From contig NZ_CAMGZB010000001.1 of NCBI RefSeq assembly GCF_946151075.1, forward strand, positions 536,001-600,000: a stretch of 64,000 bases of DNA, in the 5' to 3' direction. A program made the translations under genes and the position numbers. Shown here piece by piece: positions 8,867-17,113 of the stretch. The notes under the pieces are model-generated. The model was not told the origin of the DNA. It did not search any database and worked only from the letters and a program-made list of their open reading frames with translations. Origin of the DNA: Neobacillus sp. Marseille-Q6967. Its GTDB lineage: Bacteria > Bacillota > Bacilli > Bacillales > Cytobacillaceae. Positions within the stretch are counted from its first letter, which is position 1, and every line of letters starts with the position of its first letter.

Positions 8867-10540
8867 TTGAGTAGGAATAAAGATTTGTTATCGATTTTTG
8901 CTTTAGGCGGTATTAATGAGATTGGTAAGAATATGTATGCGATTCAGTATGCCGATGATATTGTGATTATAGATTGCGGAGGTAAGTTTCCGGATGAAAG
9001 TTTGTTAGGGATTGATTTGATTATTCCTGATACCACTTATTTAGAGGAAAATCAGGAAAAGGTCCGGGCGTTAGTCGTAACCCATGGACATGAGGATCAT
9101 ATTGGCGGGATTCCTTACTTTTTAAGAAAGTTAAATGTCCCAATTTATGCTACTCGGTTTACTCTTGGATTAATTGAATTAAAATTGGATGAGCACCGGC
9201 TTACCCGGGATACAAAACTCGTTACGATTGACTCTGAATCCAAGCTTGAGTTTGGAAAAATCGGTGTCAGCTTTTTCAAAGTCAGCCACAGTATCCCGGA
9301 TTGCTTAGGGATTGTTTTTCATACACCGGAAGGAAATGTCGTTCATACTGGTGACTTTAAATTTGATCTTACCCCTGCCAATAATCAGTTTTCTGACATC
9401 CATAAAATGGCTGAAATCGGCAGGCAGGGCGTGTTAGCTTTAATCTCTGAAAGTACCAATGCCGAACGCACCGGCCTCACTCCGTCCGAACGGATGGTGG
9501 GTGAACATATGATAGAGGCATTTTTGAAAGCTCAAGGGAAAATTTTTGTTTCTACCTTTGCTTCAAACGTCAACCGTGTTCAGCAAGTTGTGGACGCAGC
9601 TCTGAAAACCAATCGAAAGCTCGCATTAATCGGCCGGAGTATGGTGAATGTGGTAGGGGTCGCGATGGAACGGGGCTATGTGAATATTCCGGATGGCATG
9701 CTAATTGATGCCCGCGATATGGAAAGCTTTGCTCCTGAGAGAGTCGCTGTTTTATGTACAGGAAGTCAGGGAGAGCCAAATGCAGCCTTAGCCCGACTTG
9801 CAACAGGCAATTATCGGGATGCTACCATTTATCCGGGTGACACCGTGATTTTAGCGGCCTCCCCTATTCCAGGTAACGAAAAAGATGTTTCCCGTATTAT
9901 CGATAACTTATTTAAACTTGGTGCCAAAGTGATTTACGGTTCCGGAAGTACCACCGGCATGCACGTTTCCGGTCATGGCTATCAAGAAGACCTGAAGCTG
10001 ATGCTCACGTTCATGAAACCGAAGTATTTTATCCCGATTCATGGCGAATACCGAATGCTACATCATCACAAGCTGCTAGCCGAATCAGTCGGAGTAGAAT
10101 ATGGAAATACTTTCATTATTAAAAACGGTGATGTTGTGGACATCGAAAACGGTGAAGCCCGGCAGACCAGGAATATTCCGGCTGGGGATACGTATGTAGA
10201 TGGGGTAAGTGTTGGTGATGTCGGTGAAATTGTCCTTCGTGACCGTAAGCAGTTGTCGGAGGATGGAATGCTCGTTGTCGTTTTAACGCTGAGCAAAACT
10301 GACAGGAAAATTATCCAAGGTCCTGATACCATTACCCGCGGCTTTGTATATGTAAAAAATTCCGAGGATCTGTTAAAAGAAATTAATCGTATCGTGAAAA
10401 AGACGATTACCGAATTGCAGGAAGATAACGTCCGTCAGTGGAACGTCATGAAGCAGGCGATCAAAAAATCCGTCGGTCAATATTTATTTACCCATACAAG
10501 AAGAAAACCAATGATCCTGCCGATTATCATTGAAATTTAA
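8867..10540 (+). CDS. Ribonuclease J family protein
   Basis: A 557-residue MBL-fold/beta-CASP RNase. The catalytic metal motif HGHEDH (residues 73-78) is intact, as are HTGDFKFD, the beta-CASP region with CTGSQGEP, and the C-terminal RKPMILPII. The family carries 5' exonuclease and endonuclease activity in mRNA decay. Sequence features mix those of J1 (HGHEDH retained) and J2, so this may be an extra paralogue rather than rnjA or rnjB. The start is TTG with GGGAGGA upstream. The first 50 codons are 80% G/T-ending against about 50% mid-gene, matching the repeat-flank effect. Confidence 0.92.
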   Translation: MSRNKDLLSIFALGGINEIGKNMYAIQYADDIVIIDCGGKFPDESLLGIDLIIPDTTYLEENQEKVRALVVTHGHEDHIGGIPYFLRKLNVPIYATRFTLGLIELKLDEHRLTRDTKLVTIDSESKLEFGKIGVSFFKVSHSIPDCLGIVFHTPEGNVVHTGDFKFDLTPANNQFSDIHKMAEIGRQGVLALISESTNAERTGLTPSERMVGEHMIEAFLKAQGKIFVSTFASNVNRVQQVVDAALKTNRKLALIGRSMVNVVGVAMERGYVNIPDGMLIDARDMESFAPERVAVLCTGSQGEPNAALARLATGNYRDATIYPGDTVILAASPIPGNEKDVSRIIDNLFKLGAKVIYGSGSTTGMHVSGHGYQEDLKLMLTFMKPKYFIPIHGEYRMLHHHKLLAESVGVEYGNTFIIKNGDVVDIENGEARQTRNIPAGDTYVDGVSVGDVGEIVLRDRKQLSEDGMLVVVLTLSKTDRKIIQGPDTITRGFVYVKNSEDLLKEINRIVKKTITELQEDNVRQWNVMKQAIKKSVGQYLFTHTRRKPMILPIIIEI

Positions 10541-10559
10541 TCTCTTTCCATACTGATTC

Positions 10560-10586
10560 GGTCACGTAAAAACCTTTTACGTGACC
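10560..10586 (+). terminator. Perfect hairpin after RNase J gene
   Basis: GGTCACGTAAAA pairs perfectly with TTTTACGTGACC over a 3-nt loop (12-bp stem). No immediate T tract follows, so it may be a 3'-end stabilising hairpin or a weak terminator. Confidence 0.55.
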
Positions 10587-10642
10587 ATTCTCTTGCTCTC
10601 TCTGCTTTTTTCGGTCAGGTAGATATCATTAATAAAAAAAGG

Positions 10643-10668
10643 AAAAGGAGCTGTTTTCAGCTCCTTTT
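10643..10668 (-). terminator. MFS gene terminator
   Basis: AAAAGGAGCTG/CAGCTCCTTTT hairpin with a 4-nt loop. Read on the minus strand it is followed by a run of seven T. Confidence 0.85.
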
Positions 10669-10680
10669 AAAATTAATGTT

Positions 10681-11955
10681 CTAAGCCAATTGTTCGCTCG
10701 GCTTCTTTACTTCCTCATGTTGCTCTTTAATCATCAAACCTCCCACCAAACCAAGAAAGGAAAAGAGGATAGGAATGATAAAACCATAATGATAACCAAC
10801 CGTACTTCCTGCTGTTCCAAAATGGTCCAACACTTTTCCAAAAATACTTGGAAGCAGAACTGCACTTAAAAATCCACCCGTATTCGCAAAGCCTGAAACC
10901 ACACCAACCTCTTTCATTGAAAACGATTGGCGGACCGCCGCAAACGTTAAGGTGCTCGCTCCATTTCCATACCCAATGATAAGGAAGAGAATGATCAGCA
11001 TAAACATCGGCGGTTTTCCGCCTAATAGAACAAACGCAATCCAGCAGAAAAATATAATCAGATGAACAATGATATACGGCCGTTTGATCGAACCTAACCG
11101 ACTGGATAACCAGGTCGTGAGAGGCGCCCCAACTAATGCCCCAATCAGCCCGATCATAATCAACTGGCTGGCATCGGAACGAGTCATTTCATATATACTC
11201 ATTCCATATGGAACCGCCCACGAGCCAATAAACCCTACATACGTGCCGACTAACCCAAAGTGACATAAAAACGTCGCCCATGCCTGACGATCAGAAATTA
11301 ACCGGCGAAGTATGACGGATGTTTTTTCCCGGCTTTGATCCTTTTTCATTTTGCTGATTACAACAAAATTTTTAAAAAGCTGTTTTGGTTTTTTTATCAG
11401 AACCCAATAAAGAAGAACCCCGCAAAGACATAAAACGATACCCATGATAAAAAAGGACGTTCTCCATCCTGATAAAGTAATCCAAGCGGAAAAAGGGACA
11501 GTAGCCATTAAGAATCCAAGGCTGCCGCTCATCCCAGCGATACCGAGCAAGCCGACAAATTCCTTAACCTTAAACCACTGGCTCAAAATTAACACTAGGT
11601 TCACCCAGATTGCCGCATCTCCGATTCCAACTAATAATCTAGCCACCAGCAACACATATTCATTTCCTGCCACACTATAAATCAAGGTTCCGATACCATT
11701 TAACAAGGTTCCGGCAATCAAAAAAAGATTTGGGCCATAACGGTCTGACAAAATTCCAATTGGAACTTGCAAGCCGGCATAGGCTAAAAACTGAATGCTC
11801 GTCAACAAACCAATTGTTGATGCAGTTACATTGAAATCCTTCATTAACTGGTCGGTAATTAAACCCGGAGCTGTCCGCTGGCTGACAATTAAGAAATAGG
11901 CGAACAGGACCGCAGCGAAAACAACCCATCTATATTTACTCGTTTGTTTTTCCAA
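10681..11955 (-). CDS. MFS transporter
   Basis: A 424-residue major facilitator with about 12 membrane segments and the cytoplasmic loop motif GILSDRYGPN after TM2, plus a repeat of this layout in the second half. The TTG start has AGGAG upstream. The N-terminal region (RTAPGLITDQL) resembles bacterial anion/organic-acid MFS carriers, but the substrate cannot be named. It is transcribed divergently from phoX and ends in its own terminator. Confidence 0.85.
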   Translation of the reverse strand: MEKQTSKYRWVVFAAVLFAYFLIVSQRTAPGLITDQLMKDFNVTASTIGLLTSIQFLAYAGLQVPIGILSDRYGPNLFLIAGTLLNGIGTLIYSVAGNEYVLLVARLLVGIGDAAIWVNLVLILSQWFKVKEFVGLLGIAGMSGSLGFLMATVPFSAWITLSGWRTSFFIMGIVLCLCGVLLYWVLIKKPKQLFKNFVVISKMKKDQSREKTSVILRRLISDRQAWATFLCHFGLVGTYVGFIGSWAVPYGMSIYEMTRSDASQLIMIGLIGALVGAPLTTWLSSRLGSIKRPYIIVHLIIFFCWIAFVLLGGKPPMFMLIILFLIIGYGNGASTLTFAAVRQSFSMKEVGVVSGFANTGGFLSAVLLPSIFGKVLDHFGTAGSTVGYHYGFIIPILFSFLGLVGGLMIKEQHEEVKKPSEQLA

Positions 11956-12084
11956 GAATCTCTACTCCTGTTTAAATAACTTTGTTTCCGATTATACTCC
12001 TATTTTCCGAAATCATCATTTATTAAATTAAAAAAAATCACTCATAGTGACATAGACCCATAAATTTACCAAGGCTTAAAATAG

Positions 12085-12149
12085 TTTAATTTCTCTTTAC
12101 AATTCTTTACATTCCCTTAATTAACATTGCTAGAAACCCCGCCTATAAT
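12085..12149 (+). promoter_or_regulatory. Pho-box-like promoter of phoX
   Basis: TTTAAT (12085), TTTACA (12096), TTTACA (12106) and TTAATT/TTAACA (12117-12126) recur at 10-11 bp, as in PhoP direct-repeat boxes of Bacillus. A perfect TATAAT follows at 12144-12149 with no good -35, the arrangement of PhoP-activated promoters. Binding is inferred. Confidence 0.65.
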
Positions 12150-12192
12150 CATAGTTGTGAGTTACTAAACGATTTAAAGGAGAGAATCATTC

Positions 12193-13809
12193 ATGGATCG
12201 CCGTTTATTTTTAACATATGTAGGAAGTAGTACTGCCGCAATCGTTGCCGCATCATCTGGAATTGGGGCCTTAACAGGAAACGCGATGACGGCCAATCAT
12301 TTAATGAATGGACAACCATCTGGAAAAGGAAAGCCGCTAACTACTCCTTTTAAACCTATCAGCCGTACTTGGGAAAATGACTTAGTACTGCCAAACGGAT
12401 ACAACTATAACATTATTGCCTCTTATGGTGATGTGATTAACTCTAAAGGTGAACGGTTTGGGGACGCTGCGGACCTGACCGTCTACTTCCCGATTGATAG
12501 TTTACAAGGCGGAAATAATTCCGAAGATGGCTTAATTTGGGTCAACCATGAGTTTCCAGAGCCAGGAAATTACATGACGTTGTTAGGTATTAACCCCTCT
12601 TCTTTTAAAAAAGAAAATCTAGCAAACTATCCAGAACTGCTCAAGCTTGAAAAAGAAGCAGTCGGAGGTTCTGTTATTCGTGTAAAAAAAGAAAAAGGTC
12701 AGTGGAAACTTATTCAAGATGATACATATAACCGCCGTGTTGATGGCAACACTTCAATCGAATTAACTGGTCCTGCACGTGGAAGTAAGGCAGTTAATGG
12801 TGCCACATCGGTTATCGGCTCATTAGGAAACTGCAGCGGCGGCCGTACGCTTTGGAACACTGCTTTATCTTGTGAAGAAAACACGGAGTATGGCGATGAC
12901 TATGGCTGGCCAAATTTCGATGATAACCACTATGGCTGGGTAATGGAAGTCGATCCATTTGATCCAAAAAGACCTGTTCGCAAGCATACTGCTCTTGGCC
13001 GTTTTGCTCATGAAAATGCAGCAATGGGGTTAACTAATGATGGCAGAGTAGTCGTTTATATGGGTGATGACAAAGGTGACGCATGTTTCTACAAATTTGT
13101 AAGTGCGAAAAAGTTTAATAAAAATAACCGTGAAGCCAATTTTGATATTTTAGAAAGCGGCACGTTATATGTTGCGAATATGAGCAAGCAAGCTTGGGTA
13201 GCGCTTGATTATGCAACGAATTCCACGTTACAAAATCAATTCGCTGATCAAGCTGATGTGTTAACCAATGCACGCGCAGCAGCCTTAGCGGTTGGCGGTA
13301 CAAAATTAGACCGTCCAGAGGATGTTGAGATTCATCCACTTGATGGAACTGTCTTCTTATCTTTGACCAACAATACTGGTCACGGAAACTTCCATGGACA
13401 AATCATCCGTTTTGCTCCGGCTGATGGCGACCATGCGAGCGAAAAGTTTACCTTTGAAGTATTTGTTGCCGGCGGTCAGCAAAGCGGAATTACCTGCCCG
13501 GACAACCTTCACTTTGACAGCAAAGGCAATCTCTGGGTCGTTGAAGACTATAGTGCGACCGAAACGAATCAATATGCGGCTTATAAAAACTGCGGTGTAT
13601 TCATGATTCCTACCAATGGCAAAGAATATGGTGTCCCTCAACAATTTGCGTCCGGTCCAAAAGGCTGTGAAGTAACTGGTCCATGGTTAACTCCAGACGA
13701 ACGAACGTTATTCTTAGATGTCCAGCATCCAGATACATGGAATCCATATCCTGGCCAAACGTTCGGCCGATCTTGTTTAGTTGCTGTTCAGGGTGGAAGC
13801 TTTAAATAA
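12193..13809 (+). CDS. phoX: PhoX-type (DUF839) alkaline phosphatase, Tat substrate
   Basis: A 538-residue protein with an N-terminal twin-arginine signal (DRRLFL, then a hydrophobic alanine-rich stretch), so it should be exported folded. The mature part carries the DUF839/PhoX pattern: NCSGG, LSCEEN, FAHENAAM, YMGDDKGD, RPEDVEIHP and NLWVVED. PhoX enzymes are Ca/Fe-dependent phosphomonoesterases releasing phosphate outside the cell. The Pho-box-like promoter and the adjacent tatA/tatC agree with phosphate-starvation control and a dedicated translocase, as phoD-tatAd-tatCd does in B. subtilis. Activity is inferred from family. Confidence 0.88.
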   Translation: MDRRLFLTYVGSSTAAIVAASSGIGALTGNAMTANHLMNGQPSGKGKPLTTPFKPISRTWENDLVLPNGYNYNIIASYGDVINSKGERFGDAADLTVYFPIDSLQGGNNSEDGLIWVNHEFPEPGNYMTLLGINPSSFKKENLANYPELLKLEKEAVGGSVIRVKKEKGQWKLIQDDTYNRRVDGNTSIELTGPARGSKAVNGATSVIGSLGNCSGGRTLWNTALSCEENTEYGDDYGWPNFDDNHYGWVMEVDPFDPKRPVRKHTALGRFAHENAAMGLTNDGRVVVYMGDDKGDACFYKFVSAKKFNKNNREANFDILESGTLYVANMSKQAWVALDYATNSTLQNQFADQADVLTNARAAALAVGGTKLDRPEDVEIHPLDGTVFLSLTNNTGHGNFHGQIIRFAPADGDHASEKFTFEVFVAGGQQSGITCPDNLHFDSKGNLWVVEDYSATETNQYAAYKNCGVFMIPTNGKEYGVPQQFASGPKGCEVTGPWLTPDERTLFLDVQHPDTWNPYPGQTFGRSCLVAVQGGSFK

Positions 13810-13849
13810 TTTTATCAGTCGGGTACGGCGCCGCGCGGAAATATAGCGA

Positions 13850-14120
13850 TATTCGGCGGATTTTCTGAAAATGTTGGCGGGTTTTCTTTGGCTGGCGGAT
13901 ATCTTCCTGGTTTCGGCGGATTTAACCTTGACTCCGGCGGATTTCCTGAAAATGTTGGCGAATATTTCTCTATCTGGCGGATATCTTCCTAGTTTCGGCG
14001 GATTTCCTGAAAATGTTGGCGAATATTTCTCCGGCTGGCGGATATCTTCCTAGTTTCGGCGGATTTAACCTTGATTCCGGCGGATTTCCCAAAAAAGTTG
14101 GCGGATATTTTTTCCGAACG
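13850..14120. repeat. GGCG-periodic tandem repeat array downstream of phoX
   Basis: GGCGG/GGCGA blocks recur about every 20 bp (13 occurrences from 13855 to 14100), organised in higher-order units of about 61-80 bp containing GGATTTCCTGAAAATGTTGG and CTGGCGGATATCTTCCT. Two consecutive units are almost identical. Short open frames across it have no ribosome site and no recognisable product, so it is treated as non-coding. Confidence 0.8.
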
Positions 14121-14211
14121 GGGGATCTATGATTTCTTCGGAATAAGTTTTTCTGTGATTGTATATATTTTTACCCAGGAGAATTTTCCTAGAAGGAAGG
14201 AATACGAAGAT

Positions 14212-14382
14212 ATGATTCTAGTTTGCTCTCATCATGTGAAGGATGCCTTGAAAATGATGCTAGTTCCACACGTCAAGGCCATCTTAGAGGAAAATCAATG
14301 TTGTCAGCTGTGCAAGAACCATGCAAAATATAAGCTATTTGATTATACCCATCAAAGAAACCACACAAAAAAAGCTATCTAA
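14212..14382 (+). CDS. Small CxxC protein between phoX and tatA
   Basis: A 56-residue protein starting MILVCSHHVK, with VPHVKAI and CCQLCKNHAKYKLF, so Cys/His pairs could bind zinc. Similar short proteins occur in Bacillus without known function. The ATG at 14212 has AGAAGGAAGG 11 nt upstream; an ATG at 14071 extends the frame back into the repeat array and lacks a ribosome site. It lies 15 bp before tatA and is likely co-transcribed. Confidence 0.6.
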   Translation: MILVCSHHVKDALKMMLVPHVKAILEENQCCQLCKNHAKYKLFDYTHQRNHTKKAI

Positions 14383-14397
14383 TAGGAGGTTCATTTT

Positions 14398-14595
14398 ATG
14401 CTTCAGAATATTGGTATTCCAGGTTTAATTCTTGTCTTAGTGATTGCCCTCATCATTTTCGGACCTTCGAAACTGCCGGAATTAGGCCGGGCCGTTGGCT
14501 CCACTTTGAAGGAATTCAAAAAATCAACGCGGGACCTAGTTTCCGATGATGAGCCAAACAAAGCTCAAAATAAAAAGGAAGAAAAAACAATATAA
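14398..14595 (+). CDS. tatA: Sec-independent (Tat) translocase subunit TatA
   Basis: A 65-residue protein with one N-terminal membrane helix, the hinge [12 protein letters not shown], an amphipathic helix and a charged tail. This is the pore-forming Tat component. AGGAGG precedes the start. It sits between phoX and tatC, so the minimal TatA-TatC system probably serves PhoX. Confidence 0.94.
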   Translation: MLQNIGIPGLILVLVIALIIFGPSKLPELGRAVGSTLKEFKKSTRDLVSDDEPNKAQNKKEEKTI

Positions 14596-14656
14596 GTTTA
14601 AAGTAGATGCAGGCGTACCGTGCTTGCATCTTCTTTTTCTAAAGGAGGTTCATGAT

Positions 14657-15379
14657 ATGGAAGATCGAGATATGGATTTAATTGGTCATTTGGAGGAATT
14701 GCGAAAACGTATCATGATTACGTTAGGAGCCTTCATTCTGTTTTTTATTTTAGCGTTTATTTTTGTACAGGATATTTATCAATGGCTGGTGCGCGACCTT
14801 GAGCACAAGCTTGCTATCCTCGGGCCAAGCGACATTTTATGGGTCTACTTCCTGCTTGCGAGCGTCGTATCCATAGCCGGTACGATTCCCATTGCTGCTC
14901 ATCAGGTATGGCTATTTGTCCGGCCGGCCTTAAAAGAAAAAGAGCAAAAAGTGACGCTAGCCTATATTCCCGCCTTGTTCTTCTTATTTATAACCGGGGT
15001 CTGTTTTGGCTATTTTGTCATTTTTCCAATGGTTTATAAATTCCTGATCAATATGGCGGATGGAATGCTGATGACTTTCTTTACGACGGAAAAATACTTT
15101 CAGTTTTTAATCCATATGACCCTGCCATTCGGATTTTTATTCGAGCTTCCGGTCATCATCATGTTTCTGACAAGTCTTGGAGTTTTAAACCCTTACCGGC
15201 TGCAAAAAATACGGAAATACTCTTATTTTGTATTAATCTTAATCGCAGTTTTCATCACTCCGCCGGATTTTCTATCAGATATTTTAGTCGTTATTCCACT
15301 TATTTTTCTATACGAATGCAGCGTGTTACTATCAAAAGTTGTTTTTCGTCGAAAACAAAAAATGGAACTGGCAGCCTAA
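14657..15379 (+). CDS. tatC: Sec-independent (Tat) translocase subunit TatC
   Basis: A 240-residue six-helix membrane protein that binds the twin-arginine signal. It begins MEDRDMDLIGHLEELRKRI, the classical TatC N-terminus, and has FELPVIIMFL and FITPPD motifs. The start at 14657 has a full AAAGGAGG 8 nt upstream; the open frame extends further back over tatA but without support. A terminator follows. Confidence 0.95.
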   Translation: MEDRDMDLIGHLEELRKRIMITLGAFILFFILAFIFVQDIYQWLVRDLEHKLAILGPSDILWVYFLLASVVSIAGTIPIAAHQVWLFVRPALKEKEQKVTLAYIPALFFLFITGVCFGYFVIFPMVYKFLINMADGMLMTFFTTEKYFQFLIHMTLPFGFLFELPVIIMFLTSLGVLNPYRLQKIRKYSYFVLILIAVFITPPDFLSDILVVIPLIFLYECSVLLSKVVFRRKQKMELAA

Positions 15380-15380
15380 A

Positions 15381-15411
15381 AAAGTCTTGGTCAATTGACC
15401 AAGACTTTTCC
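15381..15411. terminator. Bidirectional terminator between tatC and the permease
   Basis: AAAAGTCTTGGTCA pairs with TGACCAAGACTTTT around the centre, with T runs on both strands. Confidence 0.88.
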
Positions 15412-15412
15412 T

Positions 15413-16855
15413 TTAAATTACCATTTTCTTCTCTTCTTTTAATTGTATTTCTTGTTCCTCTAAAACATCGCTCTCACGATTCTTTTTAATTCGGAAATGA
15501 TAGATTAAATAACATGCAATCACAAACGGAACACCGAGATAAATCGCCAGTCTTTGTTCAGAGTCAAATGCTAGACTTGCCAGTACAATTACGTTCAATA
15601 CTAAAGCAATGATTGGTAAAATCGGGAAAAACGGTGTCTTAAATTTAAGGTCCTCTACCTTGCCGCCATCACGGATAAACTTTCTGCGGAAGGCAATTTG
15701 TGAAGCTGTAATGGAAATCCAGCCAACCTGGGCCCCTAAACCTGCAACCGAAAGCAGCCAAACAAAAACGGTTTCTGCTGCAAAAAATCCGGATAAAAGG
15801 GATAATAATGAGATCCCCATCGTTAAAAGAAGTGCATTAAATGGAACTCCTTTTTTATTCACTTTTGTCAGAATTGGACTTGCCATTTTCTCTTTGGACA
15901 TCGCGTATAACATCCGGGTCGCGGCATATAGACCAGAATTCCCCACTGATAATAGTGCTGTAAGGATAACAAAGTTCATTATGTCAGCTGCATAAGGAAT
16001 TCCAATGCTATCGAAAACAACGACAAATGGACTTTCTATAACTCCTGCTTTTTCCATTGGAATGAGTCCAGCAACCACAAAAATAGCTAAGACGAAGAAA
16101 ACTAGCGTACGCCAGACGGTTTGTTTAATCGATTTTGGAATGGTCTTCTCCGGCTCTTCACTTTCCCCTGCTGCAATCCCGATTAATTCCGTTCCTTGGA
16201 AGGAGAAATTAACGGCAATCATGGTGATAATTAAAGCGGTAAAACCGTTTGGCAGCAAGCCATGTGCTGTAAAATTAGTTAAAAATGGTGCTTCCCCGCC
16301 GCCTTTCAAGTCGATGAATCCAAACATTGCTGCCCCGCCCAATCCTATAAATAAAAGAATGGCTAAAATTTTTATACTTGAGAACCAAAATTCCGCTTCA
16401 GCAAAGGCTCTTGCAGAGAGAGCATTCAAAGAAAATAGAATAATAGCAAAAACACCGCTCCATATCCAAACCGGGACATCTGGGAACCATCTTCCCATAA
16501 GTTGTCCAGCTGCAAGAAATTCCAATGCTACAGTTACCGACCATCCGAGCCAATATAGCCAGCCAAGCGCAAATCCAGTTCCCGGGCCAATAAACTTTGT
16601 CGTATACGTTTGAAACGAACCTGAAACCGGCATGGCAACCGATAGTTCTCCCAGGCAAAGCATTGTTAAAAACATGATAAACCCGCCGACAAGATAAGCT
16701 AGGATCGCACCCGTTGGTCCTGCTTCGCTGATGGTATAACCTGACCCTAGGAATAGCCCCGATCCGATTACCCCGCCAAGCGAAATCATAAATAAATGCC
16801 GTGTCTTCATGGAACGTTTTAGTTCGTGATTTTGATTGTTTTCTGGTAGATTCAT
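15413..16855 (-). CDS. APC-family amino acid permease (RocE/RocC type)
   Basis: A 480-residue, 12-helix amino acid/proton symporter. The N-terminal [13 protein letters not shown] and the helix-3 region with EFWFSSIK are typical of the arginine/ornithine branch. AAAGGGGA precedes the ATG. A near-perfect sigma-54 promoter lies upstream (16939-16954), and the divergent neighbour is a RocR-like sigma-54 activator, so arginine or ornithine uptake is the best assignment. A second paralogue lies at 21938-23344. Confidence 0.88.
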   Translation of the reverse strand: MNLPENNQNHELKRSMKTRHLFMISLGGVIGSGLFLGSGYTISEAGPTGAILAYLVGGFIMFLTMLCLGELSVAMPVSGSFQTYTTKFIGPGTGFALGWLYWLGWSVTVALEFLAAGQLMGRWFPDVPVWIWSGVFAIILFSLNALSARAFAEAEFWFSSIKILAILLFIGLGGAAMFGFIDLKGGGEAPFLTNFTAHGLLPNGFTALIITMIAVNFSFQGTELIGIAAGESEEPEKTIPKSIKQTVWRTLVFFVLAIFVVAGLIPMEKAGVIESPFVVVFDSIGIPYAADIMNFVILTALLSVGNSGLYAATRMLYAMSKEKMASPILTKVNKKGVPFNALLLTMGISLLSLLSGFFAAETVFVWLLSVAGLGAQVGWISITASQIAFRRKFIRDGGKVEDLKFKTPFFPILPIIALVLNVIVLASLAFDSEQRLAIYLGVPFVIACYLIYHFRIKKNRESDVLEEQEIQLKEEKKMVI

Positions 16856-16938
16856 ATACTGTCCCCTTTCTTTTTAAAGAAGAATACGCTTACATTTGAT
16901 TTCTTTCACGCTAACCCCTATGTTACTATTTTTTATAT

Positions 16939-16954
16939 TGCAATAATTGTGCCA
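16939..16954 (-). promoter_or_regulatory. Sigma-54 (SigL) -24/-12 promoter of the permease
   Basis: Read on the minus strand: TGGCAC-N5-TTGCA, matching the -24/-12 consensus. It lies about 85 bp before the permease start and faces it. Confidence 0.85.
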
Positions 16955-17003
16955 AAATCGTCACAGCCTATTTGTGAACATTGTTTGAACACAGCCGCCA
17001 AAT

Positions 17004-17045
17004 AATTTTGCATATAATTTAAAAATTTTGCACCTTCCTGCAAAA
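17004..17045. promoter_or_regulatory. Putative upstream activating sequence for the RocR-like activator
   Basis: AATTTTGCA occurs twice 20 bp apart (17004, 17024), and TTTTGCA-N6-TGCAAAA (17026-17045) forms an inverted repeat. It lies about 50-105 bp upstream of the -24 box, where enhancer sites of sigma-54 activators occur. Binding is inferred. Confidence 0.5.
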
Positions 17046-17113
17046 AAACTCTAGCATTCATAAGTTGTTTTTGTTTAAATTGTTGGTAACGGGAATGATA
17101 AGGAGAAATCATC

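Noticed and set aside
13871..14053. Short open frame across the GGCG array
   Set aside because: No ribosome site, composition set by the repeats, and no recognisable protein.
14071..14211. N-terminal extension of the small CxxC protein
   Set aside because: It lies in the repeat array and lacks a ribosome site; the ATG at 14212 has one.
14546..14656. N-terminal extension of TatC overlapping tatA
   Set aside because: TatC homology starts at MEDRDMDLIGHLEEL, and a full Shine-Dalgarno sits just before 14657.
16005..16613. 202-residue plus-strand open frame opposite the permease gene
   Set aside because: It is antisense to a well-supported membrane transporter gene, with no start signal or known domain.
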